This document shows, piece after piece, positions 1-12,400 of a stretch of 64,000 nt of DNA. This stretch comes from Nectonema munidae (taxonomy: Eukaryota > Nematomorpha > Nectonematoida > Nectonematidae), in contig JAUIRK010000761.1 in the NCBI GenBank assembly GCA_030549495.1, positions 186,001 through 250,000 on the forward strand. Reading direction: 5' to 3'. The notes below the pieces were generated by a model. That model was given only the letters and a program-made list of their open reading frames with translations. It searched no databases and was not told the origin of the DNA. Both the position numbers and the translations under genes were made by a program. Position 1 is the stretch's first letter, and each line of letters begins with the position of its first letter.

Positions 1-301
1 TTTGTTCGTCCCATGGACAATTCGCCCCATTATTTTCATAAGACATTTTATTTCATGGACAATTCGGCCCGTTATTTTCATAAGACATTTTGTCTCATGG
101 ACAATTCTAAAAAATTAAGAGATAAAATGAATAATTTGAAATAATTTAATAGAGATAAAATAAGCAAGAATATAAAATTTTTTAATAATTTTACACATAT
201 AATAAGCAAAGATAGATGAAACTAATAGCCTATGAGAAAATTTGTCAGGGGGCAAATTGTCTATGGGGCGAATTATCTATGGGGCGAAATGTCTGTCGAC
301 C
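1..301. mobile_element. hAT-type MITE, copy 1, cut by the window start
   Basis: This is the right part of the MITE seen whole at 32800-33158. It ends atggggcgaaatgtctgtcgacc and is followed by the same GTTAGTTT target sequence (302-309) as copy 2. It contains several short modules of the form ACAATTCGCCCCAT on either strand. There is no coding capacity. Confidence 0.75.
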
Positions 302-2008
302 GTTAGTTTAAATAATTTTTTAATTATAAGGGCTAGTTAGTTAAACGTTGGCTTTTGCTGCTTATAAAAACTTGAAAATATTAAATAAACTCTAATTCTT
401 TATGCCTCCTATTATTTTTAAATTATTCTGAGAACAGACGGTTCCATTTTAAAATAGTGAAAATTTTTTATTAGTTTATTTTGTTTCCTTTCTCTCTTAT
501 GTTAATCATGTAGCAAATTTTTCAATTTTGAGTAAAAGGTAAGGTGCAGCGGGTGTATTTTCATTGACCAGGCACTGATGTACCGCTTATGTCAAACTAT
601 GAACAAATTCGTATCGATGAGGAATCGAATCCAGAAGCTTCCGTGCTATGTCCATCATCTCAACCAACCTGCCATGCCACCCATAGAGTATGCTGTAGTG
701 GATACGTCATACTAGTTTTCAAAAACTTAAGTTATGCTCTAAAATTGTTTGTTTTTGTTAAAGCTCTATAACTTTTTCTGATAGACTTTTTTCCTTAAAG
801 TTATTATAAAAGGCAAATCATTGCAAAATGTTAAAAGTTATTTTACTTTTTGTAACTTGTATCAATTTAGCTTTTAAACTATTTTTGAATGATGCTGAGT
901 GAAATGATATAATGCGATCTAATTTTTTTGTTAGCACAATTATAAGTTCATTTTATACCCTTGCCCCTGAATCAATTACATTTTTTCATATAAACATCGC
1001 AGAGTGTCTACTGTCTAGTAGACTGACTCTTTGCCTTTAGACTACATTCACTCATATAAAACTATCCAACCTTCAGTTATTTGTTTTCTCTATGAATCAA
1101 ATATTCTTTCATCAATTTCTGTAGCCTGGTAGACTACTTCATTTTTCAAATGAAAAGCCTATTCCACCCCCTAACAATTTTGGATTTTTTTTAAACTAGT
1201 GTATATTCGATGGTTGTAGGTAAAAATGCCCTCAGAGAAAATGCCCCGGAAAAAATGCCTCCAGAAAAAATGCCCCCGGAATAAATGCCCCTAATCAAAA
1301 AGTAGGAAAAAATGCCCACTAATTTTTGATTTTCAGGATTTTTTTAATTATATAAATATTTTTATTTGGTACCGTTTTGAAAGGCTAAATTTCTAAATTT
1401 TCTTAATCTATAGGGTTTTTTTCTTTATAAAGTTCTTGAAAACAATTGCAAAGGTGCAGATTTGTGGGAATGTGTTCTTAAAATCAGTTAAAATACAAAT
1501 TATATTTAGAAAGTGTTCTGATGCACACAAAGTCCAAAAATATTAGCTGTTTTATAAAAAAAATTTTTGTATTTAAAAAATTTACGTTTGCTGAGTTTTT
1601 TAGTTTACTTTAATTAAATTTTAAATGTTTTAGATGTAAAGTTAACTTTTTTTTTTACAAAAAACCTTTATTTGACATATCTTTTAAAAAAAATTTTTTT
1701 AATTTTAATTAATAATTTTTTGAATTTTTTTTGTGTTGGGGCATTTTTCCCCAATTTTAAATTGCGGCATTTTTACTGGGGGCGTTTTTTCCTACTTTTT
1801 AATTGGGGGAATTTTTTCTGCGCACGATATTCAATATGCAAATTTAATTAAAATATTTTCGCTGAAAGTATAGTATTTAAATTACCTAATTTTGTATAAA
1901 AAAATATAAAGTAGTCTTATAAATTTAGGACTTTAGGTATGCGCTGAATACACTCTATTAGGATTGCTTGAATATTTGGTCTCCCGTGGTATTTCCAGAC
2001 CACTAATT
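302..2008 (+). repeat. Dispersed repeat R1, copy 1
   Basis: This stretch is near-identical over long runs to 33159-34770 (copy 2), and its 866-2008 part matches 47385-48285 (copy 3). It carries a MITE at 1212-1827. A 60-codon frame at 589-771 is also open in copy 2, but in a different frame beyond its start, which argues against a protein. The family is unknown; the right border near 2008 comes from alignment to copy 3. Confidence 0.7.
1212..1827. mobile_element. MITE with multiple aaaaaatgcccc modules, copy 1
   Basis: It is flanked by TATTCGAT (1204-1211) and TATTCAAT (1828-1835), an 8-bp target duplication with one mismatch. The left end holds about six aaaaatgccc-type modules at 14-16-base spacing, and the right end holds the inverted form (ggggcatttttt). 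The paralogous locus at ~48.1 kb lacks the element. The 8-bp duplication fits a hAT-type non-autonomous element. The interior is A+T-rich and non-coding. Confidence 0.75.
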
Positions 2009-2039
2009 TTGAAAATTGCAACAAAAAAATTTCGCCCCT

Positions 2040-3540
2040 AATAATTTTGAGAATGTGCGCCCCTGGTTTAAATATTAGATTTATTTTATGAATATGCAGA
2101 AAAAAATTAAAAAATATTTCATTTTACTTATTTTTTACTAAAATATCGTGAAAAATAGGAAAATTGTGCACATTGTTCAAAGGCTTATAAAAATTTTATT
2201 TAAATATTTTTTCAAAAAGTTATAACTTATAAAATGTAGGTAAAAGGATGTTCTTTAAGATGGGCTTATTTTGAAAATGAAAAATATTTTGAAAAAAAAG
2301 TTAAAAATTGGTTTAAAGTTAATTTTTACTTAAATTTAGGCATGGTTTATGTATATAAAATGAAAAAAAGATTCTTAACATTTTTTTTTAAAAAGTAAAA
2401 TTAAAATCTTTAAATATAAACCATATAGAATGATTTAGTAAAAAAATGATTCAAAAAAGTTTTATTTTTGTAAAAATTGGATATAATTATCAGTTTTAAG
2501 TTAAACATACTCTCTACGGCTAACTCTCTGCAGAAAAATTGAAAAATGAAAAAGTAAAATTTTTTCAACTAAATTGTAGAGAAAAGAAAGCTTTATAAAT
2601 ATGTAAGAAAATATTTTAATTAAAATTGTAAACATTTTCTTAAAAAGAAATAAAACATCTATTTTAGACCAATTTTTAACGCCAAAAAGGGGGAATTGAA
2701 AATAACAAAGCAAAATTTTTTTTTGAAAAATTTAAAGTTTTATGTTAAAATTTAAACTATTATACACTTTTTAATGCAAAAATTAGAAAGATAAATATAT
2801 TATTTTCTAAATATTTGCCAATCAAAAATTTTTGAAGATTCATTTAAATTTTCATATATTTAAAACTATATTGTCAAAGTTACCATGTTTAGCGTCATTT
2901 TGATGGAAATTTTATGCAACAAATATAGTTTTTTTTACATTATCTTGTAGAGAAAGAGTTGGGCAAAAGAATAAAACAGTCATTTATATTTTAGGGCTCT
3001 AATTTTTTGTAAAATTACATCAAAATTTTCACGGGGTAAAATTGACGTCATTTTTTAACTCCAAAAAGTGAAAATTGTAAAAAAAACATATGAAAACTAA
3101 ATATTTTTCAAAAATTTCAAATATTACGATAAAATATAACTCATTCTGCATCCTATCATAAAAATATTAGAAAAAAATAAATTTTAATTTTTGAGCAAAA
3201 TTTGATCAAACATGTTGAAAACGGATTTTTGAGACGAAATTCTGGAAAATTTTAAAAAAATTTCTGAATTTTTTTTGAGAATTATTATTCATACATATGT
3301 CTACTGCATAAAATTTTTTTTATAAAAAAAAGTCCTAACCCCAAAATATCGCAAAATTTCGTTCTGTGGGACGGGTCATTGACCTCTATTTGGAATCACA
3401 CCGCTATCACCATCAAACTCAGAATCCAAAATAAGGTAGATGTCGATAAAAAAATTTTCCAAAACCCATTTTCATCATATAAAAATTTTAGCTCAAATTG
3501 GAAAATGCGAAAAAATGTTATATATATATTAGGGTGCAGT
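2040..3540. repeat. A+T-rich stretch with diverged repeats; no gene seen
   Basis: There is no credible reading frame. Two segments (about 2577-2830 and 2949-3195) resemble each other. Each has a TAGAGAAA start, an AACnCCAAAAAG block and a later AAAnATTAGAAA block, spaced about 370 bases apart. The 3' end, with a GTGGGACGGGTCATTGACC-like patch and agggtgcagtaaaacatcaa, may be the leader of the element that follows. Confidence 0.4.
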
Positions 3541-3769
3541 AAAACATCAAAGTAAATAAGCTGCACTTTTCAGGCAATGTTCCTTATACAAATTTATGAC
3601 TTTATGCAAAATTTCAGGTTAATTTGTAAACTTAGTCTGCAGCATTTTTATTTGAAATATGATTAGTATAATTAAACAATATTCACTTTTTTAACCTGAT
3701 TTTCACTATAAAAATATTACTATTTTTAACTATTAGTTTTAAATTTTGAAATCTTTTAGATTATTTCGA

Positions 3770-5505
3770 ATGGATTCTCAACTCAGTGTATTAACAAGAG
3801 ATGCTACAAAGCATTCATTGTTTGGTTCTGGAAGTGTTGTTCCAATCGAAAAGCTTCCTTCAAAAGGTGATATGTTGAAGAACTGTTAGAAATATAAGTG
3901 TGAAAAGGGAAAATTTGGCGATATCTTATTGATCATAAAGATGGCTGCCGAAAGTTGTTCAGAGATATGGGAAAAAGCGATTGGTGATAGAAAAGTTGCT
4001 CCGCAGTTTCTACTCGACCGGCGAAGTAAAAGGAATATGAAAATTGGAAACGTTGATTTTAAAGTAACAAAAATGTGGGCAAAAGTAACAGCAAAAGAAA
4101 AACTTAATGCAGAAAGATTTAAAAGACAGCTTGAGGAGAAAAATAAAGATCTGGTAGTTGGTGACATTATTTCTGAAGAAGTTTTTGATGATGGAAGTGA
4201 TATTTCTCTTGACAACACTGATTGTGATTTCATACCCAATCCAAAAGATCTGAAATACAACATTCCACAGAACAGAACAAACCTTCCCACATTGGCCGTT
4301 ACTTGTGACAGATATTTAATTACTGATTATGCCGGAGCTGCTATAGCTACTGCTACATTCATTGATTATATTATTATGGCATCATAACAAAGAATGACAA
4401 GAGTCAAATTATTTGGCCACATAAAATAAGAAATGAAAGAAAAAAAAGCCCGCCCACTTTTCATTATTTCATTTGTCAGCTTCACGGAAATGAGCTGCCT
4501 TTTCGTGCACTTTTTTATAAATATGATGGTAAATTAAAGGGTCCTGAGCATTGGTCTGGTCCAATTGGAAAACAATTAAAAGAGAGTTTATCTGAGCTCC
4601 CAGTTGTTTCATTTCAAGCAATTAACTTTACTAATTTCCCAGTTTTGAACGAAAAACTAGGGGAAGATCTGTCATGGGATCAAAAATATTTGTATAGAAT
4701 TTGCAATGCGGTTATTACTGGTGTTGTTGATAGTGATTTAGCTGCCATAGAGCCAGGTCCTCTATGTGTATCATAATGGAATACACTATGGAGTAGAATT
4801 CTTAGACTCTATGTAGCTACATCAAGACTAGCTATGAATTGAAAAGAATCGTTATTGTGGTTATAAAGTTTAGTGCACCAATGTGGTTTTTCATTAATCC
4901 TTATGTAACAGACGGTCCAAAGAACGTTTTCCAGTCCTTGCTATACTTAAAGAAACTAAAAGATGATAGCAAAAAAAACTGTTCAAAGAAATGCTTTTTC
5001 CGCTCACACAGATCAGCTTCTTCTTAGTATGTGTGCAGATGAAGATATGAATGTAAGAAAAGTGGCTGTTTCAATTATTAAAAAATTAGAACAAAGAAAA
5101 CTAGCTCAAAAGAAGATGCTGAAAGATTTACAGATGATGAAAAAGATGTAAATAATTATATGCATTCTGTATTCAACATAAGAAAAATGGTAATTCCTAA
5201 AATAAAATGGCATGCACAAAAATATCATTCCATGATTAACTGGAAAAATAATTTACATATTGAGCTTCCTTACATTGCGTCTTTATCAGATGTAGAGGTT
5301 AGTGACATTATCAAGACACCTTTAATGGTACCAAAGTGGACAAATCATACACAGGCAGTTGAAAGAAGAATAAAAGTTATGACTGAAGCTTGCAATGAAG
5401 TAACCGGATACTGCACAAGAGATATACATTAGACAAAGATTAATGTCTCGGAAAATGATGCCAGAGTTTCGCACAAAACGAGATTTTACTATTAACTTTG
5501 AATAA
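3770..5505 (+). pseudogene. Broken member of an uncharacterised, multicopy arthropod protein family (HTQAVER family)
   Basis: Conserved blocks appear in order: TRDATKHSLFGSGS at the start; a middle region with GPEHWSGPIGKQ, LSWDQKYLYRICNAVI and EPGPLC; RLYVATS; QRNAFSAHTDQLLL; then NHTQAVERRIKVMTEAC; and a terminal RLMSRKMMPEFRTKRDF. I know this set from multicopy hypothetical proteins in aphids, Daphnia and other arthropods, with no assigned function. The frame has several interruptions, so this is a decayed copy. It is intronless apart from a possible acceptor just before the ATG (ttttag). Copy number and decay suggest a mobile or element-borne gene, which I cannot prove. It lies outside the EXOC8 exons seen here. 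Confidence 0.6.
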
Positions 5506-5631
5506 TTTAATATTTTACAGATGATTCAACAAAATAAATTGAAATTTTCATGATATATGTGTAATTTGTTTTTAGTCTTCTACTATATATAAAGTAGTCT
5601 GGCATATAGCAAATATTTCTGGAAATTATAA

Positions 5632-5880
5632 TTAACATTGGAGCAAAAAATTATTTAGAAACGATTGAATGCGAAAAATTAAAAATAACAAAGCCTCCTC
5701 CTTTACTTCAAAATTTAAATCTAGAAAGTCCTAATATTGAAAAACCATTTGAGGTTCTTTCTGTCATTCACAAGTAGTGGAACGAAACGTAAAAGACGTT
5801 TCTTCAGTAAGTAAAAGAGTTTTTGGACATTAAGCAAGATATGGAATGATTATTCAAAATAAGAAGTCAAGATAAGAAGT
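5632..5880 (+). pseudogene. Second, diverged C-terminal piece of the same HTQAVER family
   Basis: A second tail follows the first by about 130 bases. It has AKNYLETIECEKL and TKPPPLLQNL, then HSQVVERNVKDVSSVSKRV. These correspond to AQKYHSMINWKNNL, ELPYIASL and HTQAVERRIKVMTEAC in the upstream copy. It is broken and too diverged from the first to be a recent tandem duplicate. It may come from a separate insertion. Confidence 0.45.
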
Positions 5881-6314
5881 TGAGAAAAATGAGATTTTTT
5901 ATAATACTGTTTTTTTAAGTTTATTTTAAATTTTTTATGATTCTATATCATTTTGCTACATATACAAACATATTAGACAAGTTGCAGTATATTATTGAAC
6001 GGGTTTAAAAATTAAAAAATAAGTAATTAAAGCAAATTTTGAAATATGTTTCGACTCTACAACTTTAATTTTGGTTGGTTTCGACCCAGTCTATTAGACA
6101 TACATGATATTCGTTTTTAATTGAGTAAAAGAGATGCCATGAATTTGTAGCATTGATGAAACCTACAATTTCTAGTTATATATAAAAACCTTGTATGCCC
6201 AATTGTAATAAGCATATCAAACCAATAAAGTGCTAATTTTTATATTCATAAAAATAAACTTACCTTCTTTATTTTGAAATTAAAATAGAGTATTTAAATT
6301 TAAAATATACTAAC
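5881..6314. other. Intron or flank of EXOC8 exon 6; nothing else seen
   Basis: A+T-rich sequence with no open frame of note. A minus-strand donor-like AAG|gtaagt sits at 6262-6263, but no open exon precedes it. Confidence 0.5.
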
Positions 6315-6456
6315 CTGTACGTATTTTTTTGGCATCGATAAAAATGTAGTATCGTCGTTATTAAGAGCTTCAGAAATCTGAATAAATTTATAAATCGCAT
6401 CATCAAATCGTCGCCTTGAAACATCAATATCAATTTCGTCAAAGAAGCAAGTATAC
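6315..6456 (-). CDS. EXOC8: EXOC8 exon 6 (start of C-terminal helical region)
   Basis: This 142-nt exon lies between acceptor tttttaag|GTATAC and donor GTACAG|gttagt. It enters in phase 2 and leaves in phase 0. FFDEIDIDVSRRRFDDAIY matches the Exo84 hallmark ELPEDLDVCIAQRDFEGAVD. The exon ends SMPKKYVQ. No further Exo84 exon is visible between here and position 1. Confidence 0.78.
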
Positions 6457-9400
6457 CTTAAAAAGATTCCCTCTTTAAAATATATTTTAGCAAATTATAT
6501 ACTGAAAAATCACACGGTCATTAAACTTCAAATGTTCTTTTTGTTTAAAGGTTGGACTAAGGGGAGACAAAAAATGTTTTAAAAAGAGGATACAACATTT
6601 TTAATAAAATAACAATGTCTTTTTTTTTTTTTAGGAAATTTCATTCTAAATGTTAAATGCAATTTTTTATCTACACAGAGGTTAATAACTTAGTGTATCA
6701 GTATTATCTTTATCATAACGTGTGCGTAGACAAAAAATCGCATTAAAAACTTAGATTTTTAATAAAATTGCATTGCACAGGCATACTAACTTGATAACGA
6801 TGACTTGTAAAAAGGTGTAAAAACAGCAAAATGGCATTTCTGAACTACTTATAATAATATAAGCAATATATTCTGAAAGCCCAAAAATCAAAATTACAAA
6901 GAAAGAAATTCGACTCAATAAAATGCGTGCAGTAGTTATGCTGCAACTCGGAGCCAAGGGTGCGCAAGTGTAACGACGAATAAAAGTGGTGGTGTGTTCA
7001 TTGGACAAAAATTCTTTTAAAATAAATTTTGAAAATTAAAAAAAAGTTCGACCACTCCCGCCAAAAAATTATGAGGATGTGCGCTCTTTCTTTCCTTTTT
7101 CTCCGATGTTAACATTTTTTTGTTGTTCTCAAATCTCCTCTGATCTTTGTTCTTCATTGAGTTATCTTGCAACTATCAAATATTCGTAGACTTTTTTCTC
7201 CTCACGGTAGATACTTCATCTCGATAGAAATCACTTTTTCTTTAAAGATTTTCCACTTGTAAACCCAAACAAATATAAGGAAAATCGATCATATAAAAAT
7301 AATGGAAGATTTTAATGAAATTTTGTTTAAATAAAATAACAAAGTACGAAAAATTTTACAGTTGAACTTCTTTGTTTTGTTTATTCCCTAAGAGAATTTT
7401 CTGTTGATCTAAATAAATTCTTTATAAAGACAATGTTTCTCAATATAATATTTTGGATTTAGAAATAGAAAGTCCCATGTAAGAAATAACTCTTCTGAAT
7501 AATGAAAGTTTAGAAAGACAAAATAAGAAAATGAACCACCAGTATACTAAAATGAGTTGATAGTACCTATCTTTCCCATGGATCAAAGTTTGCGCTTCTG
7601 CAAGGGTATTGATATTTGAATCGGTGCGAATAAATTTAAAGAGAATGTCATTCTTATTAGCGACCATTTGCGGGCTATTTACAGAAGTGGTAACACATTT
7701 GATAAAATCTTCTCCTCTCCGATGATTTTTCTTAAATAGAACGACGTAATTATTCAGAAAATTAGAATAAACTACTAATATTATCCACTACATAAGGAAT
7801 TGCAAATTAATTATATATAAAACATCTTCATAAAATAGACATTTCCCCTTCTCTTGAGACACTTTTCGACTGCTAAAATTCAAACTTATATATGAACAAC
7901 ATTGAACGTAATTTATCCCTAAACCCATTATTTGCCCACTACTCTGGGAACATATATGTAGATGATATATTTTTTATTTGAACTCATTCTGAGTAGCAAT
8001 AGACTCCTTTGCTGAATCACACATATATCATGAAAACACATCATATCATATATGCTGAAAACACTCCCTTCTTAGACAACGTCAATGATGATAATTACAT
8101 CACCCTCTAAATCAAATCAACAATAAACCCATACGATTGACTACCACTCTAGCTACAATATGACAACTAAGAAAGCCATATTTGTTGGACACCTACAAAT
8201 AATACACATTCCAGTAAGATACAAAATGACATTACATATATCTGCAAAACTTTTCAAGAAAATCATTACACAATAAAATACTTATCACAATGACTTAATG
8301 AATTGCACTCCAAATAGGACAATTTTTAAAATGATTTATTTTGAGTGAAACTTAATGAGGAAATGTTAAAAGCATTAAAGGTACCGTGGGGTGTTTTCAT
8401 CGAGAAGACAGAATTGATTGTATCCAAAATATGAGAAAAAGAGGCTTGATGCTGTAAAGAACACAAGACCTTGAGTTATCGAAACCTAGTATCTAACCAA
8501 ATACGAATACAGTAGTCAATGCAGGGGAGTCAATCATTTATTCACATGCGACTCATACACTCATGACAAGCATGTCACCTCTCTTATGTATATAAACCCC
8601 TGCATTCTTACTTAAAATCAATCATTTATTCACACGCAACTCAACTGTACACATCTGGCAATCATCATTGAATTTTTACGGATCAACTCGCTATTAATTG
8701 TCCTATCTATACATGGCAAACCAAACTCCAACTCGGAAAAGGAAAGCTTATGCCTCATATACTGTCGATTAAAAGCTGAAAGCAGTGACAAAAGTAAAAA
8801 AAAAGGAGATTCACAAGCAAAAGTCTAAAGAGAATTTGGAGTTCCTACTACGTAGTTGGATTCGAGATGAACAGAAACTGAGAGACTTCGTTAGAGATAT
8901 GGATGGACAAGATGGGCTGAAGAGAAAGAGAGCAAAGTTAGCTGCAGATCCTGCCTTAGATAAAGCCACTTTTGAACTCTCAGCCACTCTCAGAAGAACA
9001 CCAATGTACCCATTTCTAGCAGCATCCTTCAGGCTCAAGCTAAGAAGTTTCACAAAGAGATTCATGGAGAAAAGGATACTCGTTTCGTAGCTTCCAAGGG
9101 TTGGAAGAATTATTACTGCAACGCTTCCAAAGACGTCACGGAATCAAGTCAAAGTCACTCTCAGGAGAAATTTGTTCTGCTGACACACAGGCTGCTGAAC
9201 ACTTCCTTCCAATATACCATCAGTTAATAGAAGCAAATACCTACAATGAAGAACAGATCTTCAATGCTGATGAAACTAGGCTGTATTACAAGTTCCTTCC
9301 AAAAAGAACTCTGGCACCCAAGACTAACAAACCAGCTCCCTCTCAAGTATACTCATTCATCCAGCGCCTGGATGACATTTTCAATCTTTGAAAAATGGTT

Positions 9401-12400
9401 TTTCAACATTTTTGTTCCATCTGAGGAAGATTGGAGAGGAAGAAAAGCAGTACTAATGCTCGATAATTGTCCTGCCCCCCTCCCCCAGTAGAGTGTCTTT
9501 GATCCTAAGATGGAAAGATTACAGTATACTATCTCCCAAAGAATACTACATCTCTCTGTCAACGACTTGATCAAGGTATCATCAACGCAGTGAAGAGTAA
9601 CTACAAGAAACATATTATTCAAACCATTGTCGATGAGAATGCTGATGTTGTAGATTTCTTGAAAAAGTTTAACATCAAGGATGCGATTTATACTACAGCC
9701 AGGGCATGGAATGACATCACACAAAAGTGTATTATTAACTGCTGGTCCAAGGGTTTTCCATATCCAAAGGATGAAGATGACAATGAAGATGAAGACTTCT
9801 GGGGATTCTCTCAAACAGAAGTGGAGGATCTCATGAAACAGAACTTGTTCAACATTTCCGAAGAAGAACAAGAGCAGCCAACCTTCCTTGAGTGGATAAA
9901 AGCGTGGGGGAGGATGAAGACAACATCTCAATAGCACAGCTTCTCACAGATCAGCAAATCCTCAGCAATGCTGTGTCAGCATTGGCCAATACAGAATCAC
10001 CTGCAGCTAAATCACAACAGACTACTGAGCTACTCACTTCTGATCAGGTTGATGACGAGATGGACATACAGTTTAAGAAGGTCTCTGCAAAAGATGCTGT
10101 CTTTGGTGGAGAACAACTGTTGAAATTCTTTGAGCAATGCAGAAAGATAGAGAATCAGGCCACAAGGCAGAAGACAATTGACGACTTCTTCAGGAAACAG
10201 TAGTGTTCCGCATTCTGATCACAATCCGTATTTCTGTATTTCTATACATATGACTGATGTTTATATGAATTTAGCAGATTTTTGTCATATTTGTTGTACA
10301 TGAACAATTATTTGAATTATCATGTTAAATAAATAAATAAATAAATATTTCTGTCATATGTGTTTGTGTTCATCGATTATTAGAAAGTATAAAATAAAAA
10401 ATACCCAAAAGTGTACCATGATTTCTTAAGTCAAGTATGTCTCTATCAAAATAGTCTAATATTTGTCTTTAATGGAATTACACCCTAAACTTCGTTAAAT
10501 GTCTTTATAAATACGTGTATACTTATAATCTTAATTGTGACAATACACGGTGGGTTGGTCATCTTCCCAGTGGTCGTGTATTAAGAGGGGACTACTGTAC
10601 TGTGTTTTTCGATATTTCAATTACATCAGTTAAAAATATATATATATATATTATGCAGTGTATGCAAAGGACTTTTCTCCTTTAAAAATAAAGCCATGTC
10701 ACTCAAATAAGGTAGATCATAATTGGATGAAGTAAGCATTAAAGGGGCACTATCTTCTGCTCTCTTCAATTTGCATTTGTTAATTTGTAAATCACACCCT
10801 TTTAATCCTTATGCCAAATCAACAACCTGATAAAATCCAAATAGTGGAAAGGAGATTCCACAAGCACACAAAATGAATGGAGAGAGGCAGGCACCCCAGA
10901 AAACAATCACCAGAACACCTGGATCTCTTGAACTAAAGAGGTGTGCAATACGCTTTGTCTTAACGAGTTAACGGCCAGAGTCGACTATAGTCAACTTTTC
11001 AAAAATAAAATCGACTGCGTTTATCAATGCTCTACAAATCTTCTGCTTTACATTAGATATCGTCTAATTATTCTGGTCAGGGTTAACACTAGAAAGACAA
11101 TGTCGTCAAAATGACCACTTTTTTAATTAAAAACTAAAATATTTTTAAACATAAAATAAAATCTCATATGCATTTGTTACTTTTAATATATTATGTTGAC
11201 TAGTAAATATAGCACATTGTTTAGATGCAGATTTTTTGTCATTTTGACAACCTGTCTTTATTTTTATTGATACCATATTGATTTTTGTAGTTTAAGCATT
11301 TTTCTTCCCGAATACAACAAGCTTTATATCTTAAATCAATAATTCCAAGAATAAACATCCAGCCGCTTCAAATGCCTTGCTCTTTATCCAAAATATTAAT
11401 GAAGAAAGTTCTGGATCAGATTTTCCTTCGAGCCAAGATGAAGATGAAGTAAACAAAAATTCAAGCATCTTAGAATTTTTCAACAGATGAGGATGAAGTT
11501 AATAATGATAAACGATTTATTGGCAAGGATGGAACAATATGGTCGTAGTTCTCAACGTTGTACACCCAAGGATGAAATCAATAACAAAATGTGTTCAAAG
11601 TTAAAAAAAAGCTCATACAACGTTTTCTCATCGTAAGATAGACACTACTTGTATTTCTGCTTTTCGTGGCATTATTTGTGAAAAAAATTTCGTCATATTC
11701 AAAAATGCACAAATATTGAAGCTTTGAAATTTGAGAAAGATTGGAAATTAGGGCTAAGAGAGCTTGATAAATTTCTAGCTTTGGTTATTTTACCTAGACT
11801 TTTTAGATACAAGAACTCTTAAATCTTTTTAGTCTAAAAATTAAGGCGTCCAGTTTTTTTAAAAACAGCATACCAAGCACAACTTTTGAAAAAATACTAA
11901 AGTATTTAAGATCCGACATAAAAAGTCAACGAGAAGAAAAATTTCAGAATGATAAATTTGCTCTTTTTCCAAAGTTTGGAACATGTTTATTGACAATTAC
12001 AAAATATGCTACAGTCTTCATCATCTTATTCCCTTATTGTGGGTCGATGGCTTTGATCCGTTCTCTCCAAAGCTTTCTGTCTGTAGCATCGCTTTCTTTC
12101 AAACCAAATTTTTCAAAACAAAATATGCTACAGTAACCCCCCTCAAATACGACTTCCCCGCTAATACGACTTTATTTTCTGTGCAGACATGAATTTACAT
12201 TAAATTACCCCTCTTAGACGACTTAGATGCGACGGGGAGTTTTATGCTCATTGTACTGTTTAATGAATATTCTCTAAGATGATAACTTTATATTGAAAGA
12301 AAATGATGTTATCGCATGTAAGTATGTAAAAAGGTGCTTTATATGTAATCATTGAAACTAGCAGACGAGTTCATGTGAAATTCATGCGCATTAATTGTTC

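Noticed and set aside
589-771. Small frame in R1 (MSNYEQIRIDEESNP), open in a related form at 33436-33645
   Set aside because: Copy 2 is open in a different frame over the same DNA, and neither has support as a protein.
3886-4290. 134-codon minus-strand frame
   Set aside because: It is antisense to the plus-strand HTQAVER-family coding blocks, which carry the recognisable motifs.
6255-6275. Strong minus-strand donor AAG|gtaagt that might end another EXOC8 exon
   Set aside because: No open, phase-compatible exon with an acceptor precedes it.
9353-9937. 194-codon minus-strand frame
   Set aside because: It is the shadow of the Tigger transposase C-terminal region on the plus strand.
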